DNA from: Undaria pinnatifida
Lineage: Eukaryota > Sar > Phaeophyceae > Laminariales > Alariaceae
DNA length: 64,000 bases
Assembly: GCA_012845835.1 (NCBI GenBank)
Contig: JABAKD010000016.1
Coordinates: forward strand, 25,529,527 to 25,593,526
Direction of reading: 5' to 3'
Part shown: one piece after another, positions 35,701 through 47,700 of the stretch
How positions within the stretch are numbered: the stretch's first letter is position 1
How the letters are laid out: every line of letters begins with the position of its first letter
Notes under the pieces: generated by a model
What the model was told of the DNA's origin: nothing
Seen by the model: the letters and a program-made list of their open reading frames with translations, nothing else
Databases searched by the model: none
Position numbers and translations under genes: made by a program

Positions 35701-38700
35701 TATGATATGATATGATATGATAGGTGTATTATTAATAATAGGGTAGTATTGTCTAATTTCCCTCTCTTTTCAATTTGCTACTGCTAACTTTTAGGCTGCC
35801 TGCAAGCTAGCAAACCGCTCTCGTAGCACCGGCGACAGCGACATGTTGTACGAGGTGCCAGGTAAAGCTTTGCTACAGCGACATGACGCACGGGCACACC
35901 GGTACTACTAATTGTCTAAAACGGACTTCCAGAAGTTTCGAATATACCCGCTGGGTATAGTAGCTGAGATTACACTTTGTGGATAAAAGGAGCCGCAGGC
36001 TGTACCAATGCTGCAATACCGCAGTGTTTGGACTGCTGCTGTTGCTGCTCCTACCTGATTCCGATGTCGCCGACCAAACTTTTAGTAGCTAGTAGCACCC
36101 GTTACGACCGAATAACCACGAAGATATATTCGATTGTCTACTTGGCGTATATTACCATCACAATACCATTATAATACCATCACAATACCAGTATAATACC
36201 ATCACAATACCAGTATAATACCATCACAATACCAGTATAATACCGTCACAATACCATTCTAATACAATCACAATACCATTATAATACCATCACAATACCA
36301 GTATAATACCATCACAATACTATTATAATACCATTACAATACCGTTACGATACCATCACAATACCATTACAATACCATCACAATACCATTATAATACCAT
36401 CACAATACCATTATAATACCATCGTCGCTGGCTGAAGTTGATGTGCTCGTCCGTGATGGTTCTAACACATTCAGGGTCTCATGCCGCCGCAGCCACGACT
36501 AATCGAGATATCATGTGAACGTCAGACGTATGCAGAGGCGGAGGAAATATACGATTGTAGAGTCGATGATATCGTTTTATTGATAACTTCGTGAGTGATG
36601 GGATCCGCCTCGTTCGGTCCCTGTTGATATGGCCGTGTTGTGCTTGGGGCTGTGGTTGTCGCTGTACCGCCCACTGCCCAACCCAACTTTGCTGCTGCTA
36701 TGGTGCTGAGACATCCAACAAGAAGTGCTTGTATTTGTTTTACGAAACGACCGAAAACAACGAGCATTCGGTCGAGAGCTCGTATAATAGATGACTGACG
36801 ATCTCACCGTGTTTTCAAGGTTTGCCAATTTACCCAACCAGATTATACTAATACAATACAGCACTGCCGTCAGCGTACAGTGAGCGTACAGCAGGTGCCA
36901 CTACAGTACCAGGTTAGGAAACAGAATCGCGAGCCCGAGTCCCGAACCGTTGAAAGCCTCCTCCGTCTTCCCGTGATGACCTTCATCAGTCAACACTCGT
37001 ATCGTAGCATATATAGCATATCGCGGTGTTTCCCATAAGCAGATATTAACACCCACCTATTGTACAACCAGCATAGTAATCAGCGTCCATGCCGATGCCT
37101 CCTCCTGTGCATAGACAGGCAAGCTCTACTGCTCTACTGCTGTGGTCAAAAACCACAAGACAGAGGTACACATCGCATACGCAGTAAGGTTGTTTGGCCG
37201 GCAATGACTATCATCCGAAAGTGTAACATGAGCAAGCCAATAAACCAAACAACTTGCAAGGAAAAAAATATGAACAACCAAAATAGAATGGAAATGAAGG
37301 AAAAGAGCTCTCTGTACCTGACTACTGTCTGTAGTTTGTCAGGCCATTTCTTATGCAGTCGGATTTGTCAGTCGAAAACGGTATTTTTCGACTGAAGCCC
37401 ACATCGGGCTTTCGACTGGATCCTCCAGTCGAAAAACTCAGTCGAAAACGTTTTACATGTGTTTTTTGAACCGATCGCATCCCCCACCCCACCACCAAAC
37501 ACACACCCACACGGCCACACGGCCACACACCCATACCAGGTATCACACTGCAGTATCATACAAGGCGCTGACGCTGGCTTGGCTATCCCTGCTGTTGCTT
37601 CTCGCAGCAAGTCAACGTGGCGCATTCCTAGTTCCGCTCGCCAGCAGCGTGTGTCACACGACGGCAGCAGCGCGCGGTCTCGATCCCATGCTGCCAACAA
37701 CGGCTGCGCCTGCTGTAGCTTTGGCGGCTCTCGGCTGAGTGCAACTCCACGAACGTAGCTTTGGCGGCTTTCGGCTAAGCCCAAAGCCGCCAACTCGCTG
37801 GAACGAAGGTTCGTCGAGCCGTTGCTCGCGGAGACTGCGCGAAGCACAGAGCTGCCAACCGATTTCGCCTGCTGTACAGCAGTACTCCCTCACACCAACC
37901 GCCTCTAGGAAGAGCACAAAAACTATAAAATCAACTCGACTGACGATAAAAAGAAGGACCAGAAGAATCCAGTCGAAAAGGGCCGTTTTCGACTGGCGGA
38001 ATCCGACTGCATAAGAAATGGCCTCATGAGTGAAAACTGAGTTGGGTTGTATTTGCTGTACTCGTAGAATCTGGCGACAAACCAGGTGTTTCCCCGCGTA
38101 TTCATCATGATATACACTTCATTGTACTCTCGCATTGTATACATATATGATAAACAGAAGCAGCAGTCGACTAATCAAAACGTTGTGTCTTCACCGATCG
38201 CGCCTGTGTACGGTATGAATTGCCTTTCTTGTGCGCCTCGGACTGTTGGCGTGAATGATGCCCGGGATTTTTCCGTTGCCGGGCAAACGTGTGGGTGTGG
38301 TGCTGGTATCATAGGTTGATGTCGACAGAACATTCTGTTTGATTGTTGGTACGTTTGTTCAAGTGTTAAATCGTAGTCATCCTCGTTGTCGTTGTTCTCA
38401 TACTAAACTGCTGTATATGCAGTTGGTCTCATGCTAAACTGCTGTACATGCCGTCGTCGTCATGCCGTGATGATCTAGATAAGTAATGGATTAGAAAGTA
38501 GTAGTGTCATTGGAGCTGGAATGATAAGAAATGGTGTTGATATTAATCACAGAGCTGTGATGTGCACTTTTATTTTTTGTCCCACAGTCGTACTTGTGCC
38601 GCCTCGCTAAACAGCCGTTTTTTTTTGTTTTAAAAAAACTGTGATCTTGCCATATGCGTGTGTGCAGCCATGGCAGCATCTCATAGTACGAGTGGGTGTG

Positions 38701-41700
38701 ATGAGCGTCCGTATTCTCTTGTTCTGACTAACGCAGTGTAATATAGTCTTTTAGGTTTGTGGTTGCCTGCGTCAAACGACTTGGCCTTATAACCGAAGGG
38801 GACGAGACCACTTTGACTCCTCTTGCCCCTGCCTGCGTCGAACGGTTCGGCTTTTTCGCCTATATACGAAGTCGACGAGATAACTTTGACTCTTCTTGCC
38901 CCTACAGAAGGCCATTCCCAATATGTGGGCGCGTCCGCAGATGTAGCATGTCCACCCGAAGTATGCCATCTCGTACTGTACCATGGACTCATCGATTTGT
39001 GGAGATCCGCGCGGTCCGCATGTCGAAACGGGCTTGTGTGGAAGGAGTTATGGTATTTTGTGTGATGTTTCATCGGAACTGAAAGTGCAGACGACGCTTT
39101 GACAAAGGCACAACGACTCGATTCAACGGCAACGCCCACACCATGAAATTGAGCGCGCAGATAACCACTCCCGACGACACTGGCCGCACTCGTATATGTG
39201 GTGTGGGAGGAGCGTGGTACTGAAATCGACGCTCTGCAGCGAATGTAGAATACAATGTCCACTGTCAAAGGTTTGGTTGCGAGCATGGAAAGGGCACGCA
39301 AGTTTTCAACTTTAGCCCAGTATCTCCACCACTTATTGGTGCGAGCTGCCTGTGAAGTGTGTAGCTCCCGAAAAGGCTGGTTGTGATGTTGATGCAGTAC
39401 ATTGAATACTATTAGTAGCATGTTACAAGTTATCAATTTTTAGTCTCACGCCTAACACCTCGTTGGCGCAAGCTCCATACGGACCGTGTTACTCCTGAGA
39501 AGTGGATCGTGTCCCGAGAGAAATGGCTGGCACGTGCACATAATGAGTCCTGTTAGTAGCTGCTACTGGCTCTTCGCGCTTACACCTACCGCGTAAGCTG
39601 ATCTTAGGTGATATTGTTTAGGATCCTCCCTACCGTCCCTCCTCCAACTGCTGACTCCGTTGCTCTCTTGCCTCCTGTCGCGTGCGTGCATTGAACCCGA
39701 TGTCGTCGGCGTACCTTGCTTCGCCGTCTTGTATCCCGTCCTGTCTCGTCCCGTCCGGAAAGACTGCACGCTAATCTTCGCCAATGTGAAGCAGCTGGCC
39801 AACTTCAACCGTCAGTTTCTGGTGGATCTTAGGAGAGCGTACGGAGCGGGCGATCTTTCGGGCCACGACAAAGTCGTCTCCCCAGTATTCCGAGACTCCG
39901 GCGATTGGAAGACGGTAACGGGAGGGGGAGAGGATAGGATGGCGGCGGCGGCAGCGGAGGCGGCGGAGGCGACGGCGGCTGCCAGCAGTCGGTTGCTGGA
40001 CGATGACCCGTTCAAGCCGGCGACTGCGGCGGATGTGGACAGGGGTCCGCGTCAGATGTTGGAGGTATTCCTCAAGTCTGCACCGTTTTTAAAGGTGCGA
40101 TCATTTGCTGCTCTCGTTTTGATATTTTGATATTTTGCTTGGTTCTGCACCATTTTCAACCCCATTCCTGTTGCTAGTAGAACCCACACTGTTAATAGCG
40201 CCAAGTAGTCCCAAAAATTGCGGCCGCAGCTCCAAAGGAGTTCAAGCTGATTTGGTTACCTGCCCTCGTCTTCGTTGCTGGTGATTGGTTGATTGCGGGC
40301 CCGTATATTCGATCAAATCTCCCAATTATCGGGGTGGAATTTAGTTGAGTAATTATAGCTCCGTTCTCAGTTGCTATGCCTCTGCATCTAAAGTACGAAA
40401 TTCCGCTGTCCAGAGCCTTGTGCAGGGCTGCAGACTTGAACGGCCTACCGGTGGCGGTCTTTACAGGCGAAGAGGAAGTCACTGTATCATTAGACGAATT
40501 CGAGTAGCATTGGCATGGGGAGCTTGTTGTCCTTCCGTAAATAACGTTTTGTGTTTTGCGTATTCTAGTCGAATTAATCCTACCTGTCGTATCGTATACC
40601 TCGCATATCCTCGATAGTTGCTAGGTATGTACGCACCCAAGGGTAGTGCTTACTTGGCTCGGCTCTGCGTTATGCGTAATAATATTTGTTACTGCCTTTG
40701 CCAGTTACGAGGGAAGATCAAAGCGCCAAGCCCCTTTTTGTACTCTGTGCCGCATGGCGGAACACTCGTTGCTCGTGTGGCACAGGATGTTGTCCAAGTC
40801 GTGCTTCGATTGTGTGTATGTGCCGGTTTTACGTGTTTTGTTTGTGTGTTCACATGGGTTCCGCAATGCGGCCTGCATCTCCATGGTGCAAGAACGGTTG
40901 ATATTGCCCCGCAACACGGATTTGAACATCCGAACAGTGATGAACCCTGTCAAAGATTTACGGAAGGACCCGGAAACGTCAATTGCAACGTGTCCTCCCG
41001 AGTCCACCCCCTAACCCAATCAATACACCAGACGAATATCTCCAGCCGAATCGAACTCTTAACAGTTCTCTCCAACTGAATCCAACATGTGTTTGAGTGG
41101 AATTGACTTCATATTTTGAACCGAACGTAACGAATCGCTCCAACAGAATCTAACAAATACATGCAATCGAATCTACAGCATCTTGCCAACCGAATCTATC
41201 GGATCTTGACAACCGAATCCAGCATGTATTCCAACCGAATCGACTTGATGTTTCGAACCGAATGTAACGGATCTTGACAACCGAATCGACAGGATACTTC
41301 CAATCCTATCTAACGGATATCTCCAACAGGATAGAACATGTACTCCAACCGAATATTACTTGATTGTCCAAGCGAATCTAACTGAACTCTCCATAAAACC
41401 AAATCGACCGGATGTTTCCAGCCGAATCTAATGGATCTCTCAAACCGAATCGGATTTTTACAGCCGAACGCGTAGGACCTCTTCAACCGAATCCAACATG
41501 AATGCCAACGGAACGTAAAGGATATATCCAACCGAATGTGTCGGGTATATTTTCAACCAAATCTATCGGATCTACCCGACCAGGTTCAAGATGGATTCCA
41601 ACCAAATCTATCAGATCTATCCAACCGAATCTAACGGATCTCTCCGTCCGAATCCAACATGTATTTCAACGGAATATCTAACGTACATATCTAGCAGAAT

Positions 41701-44700
41701 CTATCGATCTATCATCCGAATCCAACCTGATTCCCAACCGAATCTAACTGGGCTACAAAACCGAATCTATCCAACCGAATCTGACAGATCCAGTCAATCG
41801 AATCCGAATCCCACGACCTCGCTACTGAACTGAAAATCGCTACTGAAGATCGCTACTGAAGATCGCTACTGACGATCGCTACTGAAGATCGCTATTAGTA
41901 ATGTTAACACAACACATGCCATATTAATACATGTTATATTGATACATGTCATATTAATGCATGCGATATTAATACATGTCAACAACGTCGTAACGAAACA
42001 CTTGGACTGGATCTAACAGGTCTTCCAAAGCTGATCTAGCCTACCGTGCCCAACGACCGCAGATGTACTCTCTATATGTGAACAACTTCGACCGGGCAAG
42101 AGAGCGCCTAACGAGCTTGGAGCGAGATAACCTTTCCTTCGCCGCCTTCCTCACGGCCTGTGAGCGCCAGAAGCCGTGCCGCGGCCTCCGACTTCGAGAC
42201 TTCCTCATCCTTCCCGTACAGGTACCGTACCGCTTGCTGCAGTACATTTATCGAAACCCCGCAATGCAGACGTCTAATATACTAGGTGTGTATTTATTGT
42301 ACATTGCGAGTGTTGGTGCTGATGCTTGATCCCTGTCCCCCTCAGGGGTTGGGCTGGGAGACAGAAATTTCCTGGTTCATCCCGTAGAACAACCGCCTAC
42401 TGCAGTAGAAAACGTTGAAAACCCGCGCTGTTGACGTTATCGGGCATGTGCACCTCGTGGGTGTTGGTGTTGATACTCGTATCCTGCAGGGGTTTGTATT
42501 TGGCCATAGATACTTGTTCATTCCTCCGGTATAACAGATAATTGCCCTGTTGCACTTTTTTCTTCTTTTTTTCTCACACTTCTACTTCCCAGCTTCTGGA
42601 CAAGCCGTGGTCACAGGTTTTGTCCCTTCTTCCCCCCGGTTCTTGCCTTCAATTTTTTTCGCGCATAGGGTTCAGCAATCCCACTGCTTGTCGATTTTTT
42701 ATCGATTGTTGCCAACTCACGCTCTCGCGCTTTCCGCAAGTCAATTTGTGCACAAGAAAAAGTCCCAACGAATTGATACGAGTATGTACTCGGCGGGGCT
42801 CGAACTCACGAAACTGACCTATACCAGGCTCGAGGAGAACCTGATACGCCATTGGGGCGACCGGCTGCGGTAGAACCAATAGTTGCCCTGCTGCACAATA
42901 TATGGAAGCCCTACTGTATGTACCTGGTAGCTGCAACCACCTCCCAGAATATACCAGCACCAGTATAGAGTTGAGTTGATGTTTCGCGACAGGGGTTTGG
43001 ATGAGGCAACATAGGCTTTCTCGAGCATGGGGATCGACACGTTGACTGCACTGGTCGTAGTAGTCGTGGTCTTTACGATGCGACTCCGAAATACCCCCCC
43101 TTTGCCCGGCATTTTTTATCTTTTTGTTTCTGCTTGAATTTTTGTTTTGTTTTTTCACACTTCGCCTTTTGGTTTAGTTTGTTATTCTTTGTTTACGACG
43201 TCTAATTTGATTTTATACGCAATTCACTTTAACTACGTGTTGATACTGTTTTTTTTCTTTTCACTCTTGACTCTCGACGTTTGGCTTGTTTCTGTGTGTC
43301 GTAGCGCATCCCTCGGTATCGGTTGCTGCTGGAGACGATCCTTCAGCACACCCCGATCGCGAGCACGATGCACTCTCAGGTGGAGGAGAGCTTGACCACC
43401 ATGGGTGGGATAGCAGCCAAGATCAACGAAGGCGTCTCTCTCCAGCGGCAGAAGCACAAGGTGCGTTTATTTTGACAAGCTGGGTGGCGTTATTTTGTTT
43501 GTTTGGACGTTCGTCGGTTTTTCTTTGTGGCTGTGTTGCCTCGTGAACGATTTTGAACGACTTTTTTTTTGTTGGGTTGCTTAGCTGTTTTGTTTGCCTG
43601 TCTGACTGCTTGTATGTTCATGTGCATATCTGTGTGCCTGTTTAATTGCCTGTGTATTTGTTTGTTCACAGGTGTACGAGCTGCAGCAGGAGTTCGGCGG
43701 TGCGAATTTCGTGACGGCCTCGAGGATATTTATTCGCGAGGGAGATCTTTCCAAGGTGACAACCCGCGCCTGCTGCTGTAGTGGCCATCTAATTCCGCTG
43801 CACAGCTGACAATCTCTCCTGACAGACATCCTCGCTAAGACTGACAGTCTTGCGGAACCTGACGTTCTTGTCGAGGCTTGACGCGGCCGTACTGCTATAC
43901 TCTTGCCGTTGTGGCATTGTGTTGCCGGACTTTCTTGAAGTGTTATGTTTTTTTTCTTTAGTTTTTTTGAGTCACGGGACGCTTCGTTGATAGTGCGAGC
44001 GATCCAATTATAACTAAAACGGGAGGGGGCATCTAGAGATGGAGAGGAAGAGCGAGAGTAAGAGAGATTTGATCAGATCAATAATTGGCGATAACTTCCG
44101 CATTGATGCCATACATCGTTGACATTTATTTGCTAATCGCGAGATGATCAAGGGTGGTGCGTCCTCGTTCCTGATTCGCACCGGCGGCGTTCGGCAGTCG
44201 GTGTTCGATGTTTTCTCCGTTTTGGACGCGACCGATCGATCCTTTTTAGTGCGATCAATTTAAATTTGAATCAAAACGGATCTGTGTGCAGGTTGCCCGC
44301 AACGGCGTGGAGAAGCTGCATTTCGTGCTGTTCAATGATCTGCTGGTGTACGGACAGGCGAAGAAGAGGAGAGGTGTCCTAAGGTAGGTAACTGGTACTG
44401 TTTTTCGTCCGATCAGTTCGTGGTCTACCTAAGGAACACCCCCTCTAATTTGGTTTGGGGGCGAAATGAAACGATACCTTGCACCTGTATGTTCTTTTCT
44501 CTCACTTGTATCGTGTTGCGGTGTTGAGAGTCGCTCGCTGTGTTGTTTCGTGTTGGCCACAGCAGTACTATAAATATAATCAAGTCTACCTTTGCAATAT
44601 CAATATTACAATGCGACAAAGCGACAATGCGACATGCTCGTATTGTCTAAAGTAATAGGGATTTCGTTAAATTGTCGCATAATGTCAACACTGCTGTATT

Positions 44701-47700
44701 ATGTTCAACTCGAATGTGAAGACAGGAGCAGTGATCGCCTGTTGTTGGTGTTGGGAGTCGGAATACGAACTGCCAACGGTACACCGGTAAATGGTAGCCG
44801 CACGACGTGCATGATTCCACCCATTGCCACGTGCCCTCAGCAGTGAATCTTCACGTGGTTGGCATAGTCGCACATTGGGTGAATGGACGCCGTTGCTTGA
44901 CGCACCCATCTCCCCCGCGATGGAGAGTTCAGTCGCTTCTTCACGGGGGGTTGATGTGGGAAGTCCGATGGTTGCCATAATTGCCTCACGTCTGTTATTA
45001 GTAGAGATAGGGCACCGAATAAAAAAGCGGTTAACCGCGTTTTTTGGAAACCCCGCAGGCGTTTTCGAGTACTCGGTATTCACATCATTAATAACAGCTT
45101 TTTTTTCGTAAATGTGTTGGGGCATCGATGATACTATAACGAGCCTGCAGCATTGAACAAGGTGAGTATACAAACATGAAAGCGTGAACTGGAAAATTGG
45201 GCTATCAAGGCGACGAACATTATATTACCAAACGCGCCCATGCTAATGCAGCACAGCAGTAGCACGCAACGCAAGGGTTAAATCGAGGAAATGCGGAAAA
45301 AATCACCGGTGGCTTCCAATGTTTTGCAGGTTTTAATTCGTGTCAAAGAACCGGTGTGGCCGTTTTTTTCCATTTATGAGAATAATGCCTCCTACTTGTA
45401 CACGGTTTCGATTTTTCGAAAATGCTCTCCGGTGCCCCATCTCTACTCACGTCAGATCCAGATTGTTGTGGAATCTTCACGTGGTCCCGTTGGATGTTCA
45501 CGGGCCCTCTTTGGATCTTGACGAGGTTGTCGTTTGTTGGTGTTCATTGGTTGACATACTTGTCTTGCTAATAGTAAGGTCGAGGGTAGTGCTGTTTTTT
45601 TTTGTCCTGTTGGATGTGGTTGTCCGTTTGTTTTGGCACGCTACACGCTTTGTGTGTTCTTCGCTTCACGCTGACCTTTCCACCCATCTACATCCAGCAA
45701 AATCGGTGTCCGTGCTCATATCATACCTCCTCGAGAGAGACGAGCTCTGTGCTCACAAACTAAACTGATAATTTTACTGTGCCACGTACGGCGAGTAATC
45801 GTACAACTTGTTTTATTAATAGGTGTTCAATCACAAGGGATATTCTTTTTGGTTGGATGGATGTCCATTGCTTGGCATGCTGTCTTCCGCCAAACACAGA
45901 ACCCCGTTGGATCTTCAGCCGGGGCTCAAGAGATCGGACAGATGCATTGTATTAGACGTCCACATGAAATTCGCCCCCGCAGTTGCCAGTGGGGTACTAT
46001 TAATTTTGTGGGATGGGATACTAACTGTCGCAGGCTCCACTTGCGGCCCAGTCTTCCAACAGTCTTCCGACAATCTTGGGTTGTAAATACCTCAGTAACG
46101 CGGCAGTAACGCGGCATCTCCTTGTTTATTCTCTAAACGACGAAGAACGAATCGCAGAAATATTTGGTCGAGAATAGAGTTTTGCTGCACCAAAGGCTCC
46201 CGCTCCAATGCCAGGTGGTTCGTCGCTCAAACGTGTGCGGTCCTGGGAGCGTTGAGGGCTACAGAAAGGAGCACGCACTATCTCCAAGCAGTTTGTCCTG
46301 AGAAACGCGGGTAAACTTCTAATGGACTCAAGGGCCCAGTCTCACCGCGACGAGACCCACCCCTCTACACATGTCATACGGCCGCACATTGTAGTTCCTA
46401 GTATGATTTGTATGATATGTTGCAGCAGTCGAGATTTTCGTTGGGGCACGTATGACACGTACATGTTAAACGTTTTCTTCGCCGAGGGGATGCAGGAGGC
46501 TTTTCGTACGCTTTTGGTATGACATGGGAATTGGGAATGGTTGATCGGGTATTAGTGAATATGTGAATACCCAGTATCGTTGAATATTGACGAGGAGCAT
46601 GTTGACGTTTTATCTGTAGTCTATACCAGGAACATATAATATACCGGTAAGATCATGTACTTGTACGTAAGTGAACATCGTCCCCACTAAATCCACTGCC
46701 GCTGGTTCAAGCGCCTCCGCCCAGTGCATGCTCGTGCTCCTATAGACTTTTTCTTGCGTAAAAATGACTACAGCGGTAGTGCCGGAACGTGCGAGAGATG
46801 GAGTCAGCAAAATTGAAATCACGGAAAATCGACGAGCTTAATAGGCGACACTTAGTGAGAGTGCTGAACCCTATGTGCGAAGGCGCAATGCAATTACCGG
46901 CGGGATGAGGGAAGACATGTGTGACCACGGCTACGACCACGGCATGGCTTGTCCAGAAGGTCGTTAAGGGTAACAGCTCTCACTACAGAGTAGTTGAGGT
47001 GGAAAGTAAAAGTGATGAGCATAACACAACACTCGTCCTATGTACGAGAATGATGAGCATGCACGGGGGAGGAAGGGCGGCGTGGGGGGAACAGCCGCGA
47101 TAATGGCGAGTATGATATTATACGAGAAATATAATATTATGCGACAACTACAAGTATGATAGTAAGCGGTGAGCGTAGTCAATGTACCAGAAAGGGGTGG
47201 GTGATTGATAATCAGTAGCCTTAAAAATTTTCATACCAACTGCCGAGATCACTTTATCGCATGGGTAAAAGCACAAATCGACGAGAGTCGACGAGGAAAG
47301 AAAGTGGTGAATGCTACTCGCGGTATGAATGAAGGCCTATTCCGTATTGGGGGGGATGAAAAGCCTGCTTATAGCCTCAAAATCTGGAAAACCCGTTTTT
47401 TTTCGACAAGTTATTGGAATTAGTATAGGGAGGGGTTTGGAGGCTCTGAAGGGATTAATGACCCCGGGTCTGAGTTACGAGTACGTCGAGGGAGGGAGAA
47501 GGAGAAAAAAAAAGGGCCAAGAAAACTCATGGATGGGATGAGCAAAGAACGAGATGGGGATCCTGATGTTAATCATTGCTTGTGTGAACGTGACGAGATT
47601 GCTCTTGTGGTGTCGGTGGTCGTGCGGGGGCGTGTCGATCGTCGAACGAAGTGGTGTTTACCAGTTGGTGTTTGCGGTCGTGCGGAGAAGTGAAAACGGG

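Larger units (their letters stand above)
23912..39762 (+). other. RhoGEF intron 2 (15.9 kb)
   Basis: Holds leader-peptide copies, an inverted-repeat element, a SINE, a Harbinger-like MITE, repeats A, B and C, and minisatellites, listed separately. No other exon was needed, because exons 2 and 3 join in the middle of one codon and follow the DH order. Confidence 0.85.

Noticed and set aside
36150-36423. Regular repeats that could suggest a CRISPR array
   Set aside because: There are no unique spacers; the units are head-to-tail copies, the genome is eukaryotic and no cas genes are present.
41010-41815. Repeated ~28-bp units with open frames, considered as a repeat protein
   Set aside because: The units vary in length and shift frame, and they lie within an intron between two in-phase DH exons.
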